Shown: piece after piece, positions 6,193 through 11,913 of the stretch
Numbering within the stretch: position 1 is the first letter of the stretch
How the letters are laid out: each line of letters begins with the position of its first letter
Origin: Haloferacaceae archaeon
GTDB taxonomy: Archaea > Halobacteriota > Halobacteria > Halobacteriales > Haloferacaceae
Assembly: GCA_018609965.1 (NCBI GenBank)
Contig: JAHENP010000202.1
Location: 1-11,913, forward strand
Direction of reading: 5' to 3'
DNA: 11,913 nucleotides
Program-made: the position numbers and the translations under genes
Notes under the pieces: generated by a model
Told to the model about the DNA's origin: nothing
Database searches by the model: none
What the model saw: only the letters and a program-made list of their open reading frames with translations

Positions 6193-7653
6193 TCAGGCGT
6201 CGTCGCGGACGGACACCACCCGGAGCGTCCTGTCGGCAGGTTCGTCGTCGGCAGTGAGGTAGCCGGCGGCAAACAGGGTGTACACCGCGTTCCCCTCGGC
6301 GGCGATGTCGACGGTAGTGATCGGCTCACCCTCGTTGTCGCCCGTGTCGCTGTACACCGACAGGCTGTACTCGCCGGCCGGCAGTTCCGTGTACGCGCCG
6401 TTCCCGTACGCGAGGCCGTCGAAGACGACACTCCCGTCGCCGGCGACCACCTCCACCGCGGGCGCGTCCGGAACGGCGTGGACCAGTCGCACACGGGCCG
6501 TCTCCGCGCCCGGCGGGTCGTTGTCGTCACGGAGCGTCACCGGTTCGAACGGGAAATCACCGTCACCCACCTCGCCGACCGCGGCGACTGTGTAGTCGAC
6601 GCCGCTCTCGAACGGGATGCGTCCGGCGAACACGTTCGTCTGCGGGTCGTCGGCCGGCCTGATCTCCACTGGGCGCCCACCAGAACCTGCCGGTCGGTAC
6701 TCCGACACGTCGCCGAACGCGAGGTCGCTCAGCGTGAGCATCTCGTCGGTGAGCACGTCCACGCTGGGGGCGTTCGGGGAGAGGTGTGCCACCCGGAAGG
6801 CGGCCTGTGCGGGCACCGCCTCCACCTGTTGGGTGCCGCCGTCGTCCCGCGTCACCCGGAGGTCGAACCCACGCTCCCCGGAAACGTCGTCCGGCACCGA
6901 CTCCGGGGAGAGGTAGCCGACCGCGAACGCGGAGTAGGTGCCGCCGTTGGCCAGATCCAGATCGTAGGCGGCGACCACGTCGCCGTCGTTGTCGGGCGTG
7001 TCGCCACGGATCTCGACAGTGTACTCCCCGAGCGGCACCGTCGCGGTCGACGCCTGCCCGAAGGCGACGCCGTCGAAGGTCGCGACCAGCTGGTCGCCTG
7101 CGAGCAGCCGCACGTCCACCGCCGGGGCGTCCGGCGAGGCGTGGAGGAGTCGGAGCCGGGCGTTGTTGTCGCCGGGGTCGGTCACGTCGTCGGTCAACAC
7201 CTGCGGGGTGAACGAGCGGTCGTCGTCCGCACCGAGTTCACCCGTCGCGGCGACCGTGTAGCCGGTGTCGCCCGCAACCGAGACGGAGCCCTCGAACACC
7301 GTCTGCTCCGTGTCGCTCGCGGGCGTGATCCGAACCGTGTACTCGCCGGCCGCAACGCCGCCGTAGTCGGTCACTGTCCCGTACGAGAGGTCCTCGAAGA
7401 CAGCGGTCCCGTCAAGGAAGACGGTGACACTCGGCGCGTTCGGGGAGAGGTGTGCCACCCGGACCGCGCCGACCGCATCCGTCTGTGTCGTTGCGTCCGT
7501 TTCACCTGCCGCAGTATCCGTCGCGGTGTCCGTCGGCGTATCCGTCGTGGAGGGTGTTGCCGTCTCGCCGCCACTCCCACAGCCGGCCAGACCGGCCGTG
7601 ACACCGACACCGAGCGTTCCGAGCAACCGTCGTCGCGTCGTGTCGCGGGGCAT
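6193..7653 (-). CDS. Four-repeat DUF4397 Tat lipoprotein
   Basis: The 486-residue protein begins with Arg7-Arg8-Arg9, a hydrophobic stretch and the lipobox L-A-G-C (Cys25), then a Thr/Asp-rich linker (about 28-60). It should be a Tat-exported, lipid-anchored surface protein. Four DUF4397-like beta units follow: RVAHLSPNAPSV (65-), RLRLLHASPDAPAV (166-), RVAHLSPNAPSV again (287-) and RVRLVHAVPDAPAV (387-). They alternate A-B-A-B with a period of about 222 residues, so a two-domain block was duplicated. No catalytic residues are visible; adhesion or structural roles are plausible. I chose the ATG at 7653 because it gives a clean signal peptide; upstream in-frame codons look non-coding. It lies 96 bases upstream of the DUF255 gene and may be co-transcribed. 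Confidence 0.9.
   Translation of the reverse strand: MPRDTTRRRLLGTLGVGVTAGLAGCGSGGETATPSTTDTPTDTATDTAAGETDATTQTDAVGAVRVAHLSPNAPSVTVFLDGTAVFEDLSYGTVTDYGGVAAGEYTVRITPASDTEQTVFEGSVSVAGDTGYTVAATGELGADDDRSFTPQVLTDDVTDPGDNNARLRLLHASPDAPAVDVRLLAGDQLVATFDGVAFGQASTATVPLGEYTVEIRGDTPDNDGDVVAAYDLDLANGGTYSAFAVGYLSPESVPDDVSGERGFDLRVTRDDGGTQQVEAVPAQAAFRVAHLSPNAPSVDVLTDEMLTLSDLAFGDVSEYRPAGSGGRPVEIRPADDPQTNVFAGRIPFESGVDYTVAAVGEVGDGDFPFEPVTLRDDNDPPGAETARVRLVHAVPDAPAVEVVAGDGSVVFDGLAYGNGAYTELPAGEYSLSVYSDTGDNEGEPITTVDIAAEGNAVYTLFAAGYLTADDEPADRTLRVVSVRDDA
6770..7463 (-). repeat. 28-bp identical segments in the two A-type DUF4397 units
   Basis: Bases 6770-6797 and 7436-7463 are identical over 28 positions, spanning the codons for R-V-A-H-L-S-P-N-A and neighbours. 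Flanking parts of the two units differ much more. This fits either strong constraint on this motif or local gene conversion between the repeats. Confidence 0.85.
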
Positions 7654-7680
7654 GCAGACGGAGCAAGTCACCACACCCGG

Positions 7681-7689
7681 AAGTATCAT
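7681..7689 (-). promoter_or_regulatory. Possible TATA box of the DUF4397 gene
   Basis: On the minus strand the sequence reads GAAATGATACTT, a GAAA BRE-like motif before a weak TATA-like core centred 32 bases upstream of the ATG. It would give a leader of about five bases, usual for haloarchaea. The match is weak. Confidence 0.35.
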
Positions 7690-7778
7690 TTCGGGGATGG
7701 AGTGCGACTCTCTCTCAATTTCGACTCGATTCCGTCGTGAGTTGCTCTCTCGGCCGAAATCGGGCGTTCGTCGAAAGT

Positions 7779-7786
7779 CATATACT
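7779..7786 (+). promoter_or_regulatory. Possible TATA box of the wHTH module
   Basis: CGAAAGTCATATACT contains a BRE-like CGAAA followed by CATATACT, centred near 7783. The predicted start is near 7809, where an in-frame GTG occurs. This implies either a 136-residue leaderless product or a leader of about 130 bases before the ATG at 7938. A weaker box, GGATACTT at 7904-7911, would suit the ATG directly. Confidence 0.35.
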
Positions 7787-7937
7787 CTCGGTCCGCCGAC
7801 GAGAGCGTGTGATCGGCCGGCCGTCGCTCCGCCACGGATCACCGGCTCGACGCGGGGAGCAACTGGACTCTCGGCGGCGCCGACCGGGCGACGGCGTGTC
7901 GGTGGATACTTGCCGCGAGGTGGAGAACCGGCTGAGG

Positions 7938-8216
7938 ATGGATACGGTCCTCTGGCAGACGTTGGCCGGGACACGCGGAGGACCGAACCGCGCCCGGATC
8001 TTGGCGGCCCTCGACGAGCGGCCGCGCAACGCCAACAGGCTCGCCGAGGAGATGGACCTGGCGTACAACACCGTGCGCTACCACCTCGACGTGCTCGAGG
8101 AGAACGGCGTCGTCACCAGCGGCGACACGGACTACGGCGCGGTGTATCTCCCCAGCGACCGCACCCGGGCCAACTGGGACACCGTCGAACGAATCCTCTC
8201 ACAGGTGGACGACTGA
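7938..8216 (+). CDS. Winged helix-turn-helix transcriptional regulator
   Basis: The 92-residue protein is an ArsR-like winged helix: helices over R18-D26 and N31-E38, a recognition helix around Y43-N56 (Y-N-T-V-R-Y-H-L-D-V-L-E-E-N), and a wing at V58-L71 ending Y-G-A-V-Y-L. It has no cysteine or other metal-sensing set. The start is uncertain. The ATG at 7938 fits where similarity to haloarchaeal wHTH proteins begins; the frame is also open to GTG codons at 7920 and 7809, which would add an Arg-rich tail. A small ORF starts one base after its stop and a membrane protein follows, so the three probably form one transcript. In such pairs the membrane protein may sense a signal or be the regulated target; this is inference. 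Confidence 0.85.
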   Translation: MDTVLWQTLAGTRGGPNRARILAALDERPRNANRLAEEMDLAYNTVRYHLDVLEENGVVTSGDTDYGAVYLPSDRTRANWDTVERILSQVDD

Positions 8217-8217
8217 C

Positions 8218-8328
8218 ATGCTCACGCCACACCACGCCGCCCCGACCTCGCCGACTACGACTCCCGACTCGGAGACGCCGACCACGCAGCGGACGCTCGC
8301 CGACCGGCCTGGAGGTGGCCGGCGGTGA
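8218..8328 (+). CDS. Candidate 36-residue Thr/Pro-rich small protein
   Basis: This short ORF starts with ATG one base after the stop of the wHTH gene (TGA-C-ATG), nine bases after an AGGTGG ribosome-site-like motif (8203-8208). Its TGA overlaps the GTG of the next gene by four bases. The product begins M-L-T-P-H-H-A-A-P-T-S-P, is rich in Thr and Pro, and has no hydrophobic segment or known motif. The geometry is that of a translated, coupled ORF, but the composition could also come from GC-rich spacer. It may be a real small protein or only a device that carries ribosomes to the next start. Confidence 0.35.
   Translation: MLTPHHAAPTSPTTTPDSETPTTQRTLADRPGGGRR
8311..8318 (+). promoter_or_regulatory. 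Strong ribosome binding site of the small membrane protein gene
   Basis: GGAGGTGG lies six bases before the GTG at 8325 and is a near-perfect complement to the 16S rRNA 3' end. It decides the GTG start and suggests internal initiation within a polycistronic message. Confidence 0.75.
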
Positions 8329-8606
8329 GTCTCCTGTTGGACGCCGCGCGCGTTGCCGCGGGCACGAACATCCTCCTCCTGCTCGTCCTGTTGGGGGTCT
8401 GGGGGCGCACCTACCGCGAGGTGAAGGCGCCGCTCACGCTCGGCTCGATGGTGTTTGCCGTGTTCCTGCTCGCGGAGAACGTCGTCGCGCTGTGGTTCTA
8501 CTCGACTGCCCCCGCGCTTCCGGGGTTCGCGGTCGAGGTGATGATGGCGCTCCAGGTGTTGGAGACGGTCGGGATCGGGGCGCTGACGTACGTCACCTGG
8601 CAGTGA
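8325..8606 (+). CDS. Small three-helix membrane protein (DUF7521-like)
   Basis: The 93-residue protein has three predicted membrane segments at about 8-27, 38-60 and 70-92. A short basic loop (R28-K34) lies between the first two, suggesting that loop is cytoplasmic. A charged Glu51-Asn52 pair lies inside the second segment (LLAENVVAL) and Glu71/Glu80 in the third, which is unusual for a simple anchor and may matter for function. From memory it resembles haloarchaeal small membrane proteins filed as DUF7521, often next to a wHTH gene. The GTG start is supported by the strong ribosome site at 8311-8318. It follows the wHTH gene and the candidate small ORF. No function is known to me. Confidence 0.8.
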   Translation: MSLLLDAARVAAGTNILLLLVLLGVWGRTYREVKAPLTLGSMVFAVFLLAENVVALWFYSTAPALPGFAVEVMMALQVLETVGIGALTYVTWQ

Positions 8607-8665
8607 AACGGTCGTCGTCTGGCGGTGAAGCGAGCGGCTCTCTCGGCGCTCGGGCCCACACGCCG

Positions 8666-9283
8666 TCATGCCAGATCCGACCACGCGCCCCAGAACCGTT
8701 GGAGTGCGGTGAGGTGGCCCACGGCCGCGAACACCGCGAGCAACACCCCGACGACGCCGACAGTTCCGACGAGCGGGACGGGGACCGTCACCGGCACGAC
8801 GGCGGCGACGACCCCGACGACCCCGACAAGTGCGAGTCGGTCGGCTCGGCCCAACAGGCCCCCGTACTCGCGACCGATCCCGACCGCCTGGATCTGGGTG
8901 CCTAGATACGAGGTCATCAACACGCCCGTTACTGCCGCGAGCCCCAGCGCCCACTGGCCGACGCCGGCGGTGAGCCCGACCAACACCGCGAGGTCGGCGT
9001 AGCGGTCGAGCACGTGATCCAACAGGTCACCGCCCGAGGAGTCGACCCCCTGTTCGCGGGCGAGTGCGCCGTCGACCAGATCGAGCCAGCCGTTGCCCAA
9101 CACGAGCAGACTGCCGGCGACGTACGCCATCGGGGTAGCGACCGCGAAGACGGCGCCCGCCGCAACCGCACAGCCGAAGGCGACGACGCTGACGCCGTCC
9201 GGCGACAGCCCGAGTCGGTCGGCGGCCGCGACAAACGGTGTCAGTCCGCGCTCGGCCACGGGACGGAACCGGTCCAACGTCAT
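8666..9283 (-). CDS. CDP-alcohol phosphatidyltransferase family membrane enzyme
   Basis: The 205-residue protein carries the full family signature: Asp68-x-x-Asp71-Gly72-x-x-Ala75-Arg76, then Gly85-x-x-x-Asp89-x-x-x-Asp93. All four metal-binding aspartates are present. Several membrane segments surround it (about 31-63, 98-130, 150-190). Such enzymes displace CMP from a CDP-activated lipid with an alcohol; in archaea the donor is usually CDP-archaeol, giving archaetidyl phospholipids. The GREYGGLLGRADR loop (137-149) recalls archaetidylinositol-phosphate-synthase-like members, but the acceptor cannot be read from sequence. Its ATG overlaps the stop of the adenylate kinase gene by four bases (ATGA), with only a weak ribosome site, so translation is probably coupled. 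It is the last gene of the hisC operon. Confidence 0.93.
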   Translation of the reverse strand: MTLDRFRPVAERGLTPFVAAADRLGLSPDGVSVVAFGCAVAAGAVFAVATPMAYVAGSLLVLGNGWLDLVDGALAREQGVDSSGGDLLDHVLDRYADLAVLVGLTAGVGQWALGLAAVTGVLMTSYLGTQIQAVGIGREYGGLLGRADRLALVGVVGVVAAVVPVTVPVPLVGTVGVVGVLLAVFAAVGHLTALQRFWGAWSDLA

Positions 9284-9834
9284 ACGTACTCGATGTAGTC
9301 GACGGTGCCGACCGCCGGCTCTCGCTCGCCGGCGACGACCTGCTCGATTGCGGCGGCCGTCTCGTCTGGGGTCGCCTCCGTCGTCTCGATCTCGTAGACG
9401 GCGTCCCCGTGCCGTTCGACTGCTTCGCCCGTCACTACGTCCAACGCCTCGCTCTCGCGGTTCTCTGCCGCGCTTTCGGGTGCCTCACCGCGCTCCAACA
9501 AACGGTCTTCGAGCACGTCCGGCCGACAGCGCAACACGACCACCCGGTCGGCCGCCAGCCGGTGGGCGAGGTGTGACTCGACGACGACCGGCCCGTCTGT
9601 CGCCGCGACCCGTTCGTCGACTAACTTGGCCGCGGCGTCTAGATCCACGATCAGGCTGTCGCGTTCGTCGTCGCGGCCGGCGACCAACCCGCCGCCTGTC
9701 TCGCTGGCGGCCGCATCGTCGTCACCGCCCGCCTGCTCGCGAACGGCATCGTTCAGGTGGACGACCGTCTCGTCGAGGCGGTCGGTCGCGGTCGTCTTCC
9801 CCGTTCCGGGGGTGCCGGTGACGGCAACCCTCAC
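9280..9834 (-). CDS. AK6/Fap7-type adenylate kinase (NMP kinase)
   Basis: The 184-residue protein begins M-R-V-A-V-T-G-T-P-G-T-G-K-T-T, a P-loop at residues 7-15 with Lys13. It continues with V-V-H-L-N-D, a DLD motif, ESHLAHRLAADRVVVLRCRP and LEDRLLERG, the lid-like region of the AK6/Fap7 family. Family members phosphorylate AMP and related monophosphates and, in eukaryotes and archaea, assist late small-subunit ribosome maturation with protein uS11. An Asp/Ala-rich loop near 35-45 is typical halophilic padding. The GTG start is fixed by a GTGA overlap with the hisC stop and by GGAGGGGGA seven bases upstream. The frame is open much further upstream, but only as a shadow of hisC. Confidence 0.92.
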   Translation of the reverse strand: MRVAVTGTPGTGKTTATDRLDETVVHLNDAVREQAGGDDDAAASETGGGLVAGRDDERDSLIVDLDAAAKLVDERVAATDGPVVVESHLAHRLAADRVVVLRCRPDVLEDRLLERGEAPESAAENRESEALDVVTGEAVERHGDAVYEIETTEATPDETAAAIEQVVAGEREPAVGTVDYIEYV

Positions 9835-11054
9835 GAGGCGTCCCCCTCCGTGTGGGGTGTTTCGTCTCCCGTCGACGGATCGCCGCCGTCGGCGGCCGCG
9901 TCCGGCGGACCCGCCGCGTCGGGGTCGAACGCCGCCGCGTCCAACTCCGCGAACACGTCGTTCAGCGTCTCGACTGCGGTGCGGGTCTCCTCGCGCGTTC
10001 CACAGGAGATCCGGACGTGCTCGGGCAGTCCGAACGAACCGGTGGCGCGGACGATCACCCCGCGGCGCTTGGCGGCGGCCGCGACCGCCGCGCCGGGCGT
10101 CTCCGCGTCGACGTCTGTCCCGTCGGTCTCGACCCCGCCGACCGCCGCGAGCAGGAAGTTGCCCGCGCCGTCGACGGTCGGCACACCCAGCCGTTCGGCC
10201 ATGTACTCGCGGGCCCAGGCGGCCGTCTCGACGCTCTGCTCGACGTGGTCGTCGTCGTCCAACGCCGCCAGCGCCGCGCGCAGGCCGACCTTGTTGGCCG
10301 CGAACGGCGTGTTGATCTGGGCGTACACCTCCCCCCACGACGCCGGCACGAGCGCGTAGCCGATCCGGAGTCCCGCGAGCCCGTACGCCTTCGAGAACGT
10401 GCGTGTCACGGCGAGGTTGTCGTACTCGTCGAGCAACTCTGCCGCGGAGGCGCGCTCGGTGTACTCACCGTACGCCTCGTCGACCGCGACGAGCGTGTCG
10501 TCGTCGACCGCCGCGAGCAACTCCCGCAGTTCCTCGCGTGGGAACTCCGTCCCGGTCGGGTTGTGCGGGGAGGTGACGTAGACGATCCGTTGGCCGTCGT
10601 ACGCCGAGAGCACCGTCGCGGCGTCCTGTTGGAACCCGTCGGCCTCGTGGAGTTCGTAGGTCGTCACCTCGCCGTGGTGGTAGCGCGTGCTCATCGAGTA
10701 GTAGGCGAACCCCGGCTCGGGGACGAGCACTTCCTGGCCGGGCTCCAACACCGCTCGCGAGACGTAATCGAGCGAGCCGTCCGCGCCGGGCGACACCCAC
10801 ACCTGCTCGGGTGTCACGTCCCACCGGTCGGCGACGGCGGCGGTCAGATCCGTGTGACTCGCCTTCGGGTAGTGGTGGACCCCCTCGGCGGCCGACTGGG
10901 CGGCCTCGACGGCCGCCGGCGACGGGCCGTGTGGGTTCTCGTTCGAGGAGAGCTTGACCAGTTCGTCGGGCTCGACGCCCAACTCGCGTGCCACCTCCTC
11001 GATTCCCTTTCCCGGCACGTACGGCGCGTGCGCCGAGAGGTCTCGTGGTTGCAT
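9831..11054 (-). CDS. hisC: Histidinol-phosphate aminotransferase
   Basis: The 407-residue protein is a class-II-like fold-type I PLP aminotransferase: LSSNENPHGP (36-45), HHYP, PHNPTG with Asn165, VDEAYGEY with Asp192 and Tyr195, the PLP lysine in TFSKAYGLAGLRIGYA (Lys222) and Arg230, and near the end EHVRISCGTREE for the substrate carboxylate. It converts imidazole-acetol phosphate plus glutamate to histidinol phosphate in histidine synthesis, in the cytosol. After about residue 370 there is an Ala/Asp/Pro-rich tail of some 35 residues with no family counterpart that I know. The ATG at 11054 is about 27 bases from the TATA box, which fits a leaderless message. It leads a coupled operon with the kinase and lipid synthesis genes. 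Confidence 0.96.
   Translation of the reverse strand: MQPRDLSAHAPYVPGKGIEEVARELGVEPDELVKLSSNENPHGPSPAAVEAAQSAAEGVHHYPKASHTDLTAAVADRWDVTPEQVWVSPGADGSLDYVSRAVLEPGQEVLVPEPGFAYYSMSTRYHHGEVTTYELHEADGFQQDAATVLSAYDGQRIVYVTSPHNPTGTEFPREELRELLAAVDDDTLVAVDEAYGEYTERASAAELLDEYDNLAVTRTFSKAYGLAGLRIGYALVPASWGEVYAQINTPFAANKVGLRAALAALDDDDHVEQSVETAAWAREYMAERLGVPTVDGAGNFLLAAVGGVETDGTDVDAETPGAAVAAAAKRRGVIVRATGSFGLPEHVRISCGTREETRTAVETLNDVFAELDAAAFDPDAAGPPDAAADGGDPSTGDETPHTEGDAS
9841..9849 (-). promoter_or_regulatory. Ribosome binding site of the adenylate kinase gene
   Basis: On the minus strand GGAGGGGGA sits inside the end of hisC, six bases before the GTG start at 9834. It decides the start of the kinase gene and supports separate initiation in the operon. 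Confidence 0.65.
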
Positions 11055-11077
11055 ACTCGCGTGTTGGTGCGCCGGGG

Positions 11078-11083
11078 TTTAAT
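11078..11083 (-). promoter_or_regulatory. TATA box of the hisC operon
   Basis: On the minus strand CATTAAAC gives the box ATTAAA, centred 26-27 bases from the hisC ATG. This is the spacing for a leaderless transcript. The same bases overlap the alternative ATG (11082) of the divergent regulator, so a regulator bound here could affect both genes. Confidence 0.65.
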
Positions 11084-11183
11084 GACTCCCGAACGGGTCA
11101 CGACCCCGGAGTCGAAGCTGTTGACTATCTCGACGAGCGAGGGAGTGGTGGTCGACGGGGCGGCCTGTCGGCCGGGTGATCGA

Positions 11184-11624
11184 ATGGACGGCGACACACT
11201 CCTCGTGACGGTCGGATCGCTCACAGATGTCGAACGGCGAGCGCGTGACGCGATGGCGACGGCGCTCGCGGACGCGGAGGCGGGCGAGGAAGGGGCGGCG
11301 AGTGGAGAGACGGACACGACAGGAGACGAAGACGACCATCCGCGTCGGCTCTCGTTTCCCGACGCGCAGTCGTTGTTCGCGGTGTTCTCGCCCGAGGCGG
11401 TGACACTGCTCCGGCTCGTCGCACACGAGGAACCTGCGAGCGTGGCGCAGGCGGCACGGCTCGCGGGCGAGAATCGGGAGGCGGTCGCCGAGACGCTGGA
11501 ACGGCTCGCGGCTCACGAGGTGGTCCGGTTCGACGGCGACCGGCCGGTGGTCCCGTACGAGACGGTGCGGATCGACCTCGGTGTGGGCGCGGGAGACGAC
11601 ACGGAGCAGGCTGTCGAGGCGTGA
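11184..11624 (+). CDS. HVO_A0114-type winged-helix DNA-binding protein
   Basis: The 146-residue product opens with a short conserved-looking strand, D-T-L-L-V-T-V-G-S, followed by a helix (13-33), an acidic linker (33-53) and a winged-helix domain: LSFPDAQSLFAVFSPEAVTLLRLVA (56-80), PASVAQAARLAG, a recognition helix around NREAVAETLERL, and the wing RPVVPYETVRIDL (120-132). This order matches haloarchaeal proteins named after HVO_A0114. I prefer the ATG at 11184, which has GGTGAT just upstream and lies directly before the conserved strand. An in-frame ATG at 11082 would add 34 residues but overlaps the hisC promoter. It is divergent from hisC and ends 13 bases from the convergent channel gene. 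Targets are unknown; autoregulation or control of hisC is possible. Confidence 0.8.
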   Translation: MDGDTLLVTVGSLTDVERRARDAMATALADAEAGEEGAASGETDTTGDEDDHPRRLSFPDAQSLFAVFSPEAVTLLRLVAHEEPASVAQAARLAGENREAVAETLERLAAHEVVRFDGDRPVVPYETVRIDLGVGAGDDTEQAVEA

Positions 11625-11637
11625 GCTGCGACGGTCG

Positions 11638-11913
11638 TCACCGCGTCGCGCGCCGCCCGAGCACGAACACCAAGACGGCGAACAACGTCACACCCAGCGC
11701 AGACTCGACGGTCGCGAGCACACGCCCGAACCCGACCGGGCTGAAGTCGCCGAACCCCAGCGTCGTGAACGTCACCGTCGAGAAGTAGATGCTGTCCGCG
11801 AGCGTACTGGCGAGGCTGTCGAGATACGACGGAACCGCGGCGAGGTTGTTCGGGAGTGACGGGTAGCGGACGGCCGCGTCCACAGCCGTGTCGCCGGAGG
11901 CGTCGTTGTTGAG
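11638..11913 (-). CDS. Potassium-channel-like protein, C-terminal part (5' end outside window)
   Basis: Ninety-one residues are visible and the frame stays open to the window edge. They contain a pore helix and filter, S-I-Y-F-S-T-V-T-F-T-T-L-G-F-G-D-F-S-P (41-59 of the fragment), followed by an inner membrane helix (about 64-86) ending in R-R. This is the two-helix potassium channel pore (Ion_trans_2 type), with filter T-L-G-F-G-D in place of the common T-V-G-Y-G-D. There is no cytoplasmic RCK domain after the pore, so any gating domain must be N-terminal and outside the window. The first pore helix is not recognisable in the visible part. A Met at 11883 is in frame but unlikely to be the start. 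Confidence 0.85.
   Translation of the reverse strand, partial: LNNDASGDTAVDAAVRYPSLPNNLAAVPSYLDSLASTLADSIYFSTVTFTTLGFGDFSPVGFGRVLATVESALGVTLFAVLVFVLGRRATR

Noticed and set aside
5920..7740. 606-residue plus-strand open frame antisense to the DUF255 and DUF4397 genes
   Set aside because: Arg/Val/Gly-rich translation without domains, fully covered by two well-supported minus-strand genes.
9835..10338. N-terminal extension of the adenylate kinase frame
   Set aside because: The P-loop normally lies at the extreme N-terminus, a ribosome site precedes the GTG at 9834, and the extension is antisense-free shadow of hisC in another frame.
9852..11183. Long open plus-strand frame that continues into the wHTH gene (antisense to hisC)
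   Set aside because: It is a shadow of hisC in a GC-rich genome; only the part from about 11082 or 11184 has recognisable protein features.
1..11913. CRISPR array, tRNA or rRNA gene
   Set aside because: No regularly spaced direct repeats and no tRNA or rRNA signature were seen on either strand; repeats found are hairpins or intragenic duplications.

Overview
The window comes from a haloarchaeal chromosome. The coding regions are GC-rich, the proteins are acidic and rich in Asp, Glu, Ala and Val, promoters are archaeal TATA boxes close to the start codons, two predicted lipoproteins carry a twin-arginine motif plus a lipobox, and the TnpB is of the characteristic haloarchaeal IS1341 type. Genus and species cannot be fixed from the sequence alone.

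Left third (1-3710), accessory and AT-richer than the rest: the window opens with a highly structured stretch that resembles the 3' end and right end of a tnpB element. It is followed by an unrecognised reading frame that looks 5'-truncated (ATG at 344, open from 188) and a Tat lipoprotein with a PQQ-type beta-propeller (725-2077). The propeller gene runs straight into a complete stand-alone tnpB transposon on the minus strand (2075 to about 3470), whose right end supplies its stop codon. Head-to-head with this lies a roughly 230-bp internally deleted relative (about 3478-3708). It keeps a left-end-like hairpin, the last ~38 tnpB codons and the right end, and a TATA box sits on its deletion junction. 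It looks like a promoter-driven omega-RNA (reRNA) locus with no nuclease of its own.

Middle (3760-8606): a minus-strand pair comprises a four-repeat DUF4397 Tat lipoprotein and, downstream, a DUF255/thioredoxin-fold protein (YyaL/SSP411 type). A plus-strand module follows: a winged-helix regulator, a candidate 36-residue ORF and a three-helix membrane protein, joined by a 1-nt gap and a 4-nt overlap.

Right third (8666-11913), core metabolism: a tightly coupled minus-strand operon runs hisC - AK6/Fap7-type adenylate kinase - CDP-alcohol phosphatidyltransferase, with two 4-nt stop/start overlaps and a hisC promoter placed for leaderless transcription. Divergent from hisC is a HVO_A0114-type winged-helix protein, and convergent with that is the C-terminal part of a potassium-channel-like protein cut by the window edge.

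The most interesting biology is the cluster of three tnpB 3' ends within 3.7 kb, and in particular the solitary omega-RNA-like remnant beside an intact TnpB gene whose canonical RuvC-II glutamate is replaced by glycine. I do not see a clearly new multi-gene system. The wHTH/small ORF/membrane protein module is the best candidate for an undescribed small regulatory unit.
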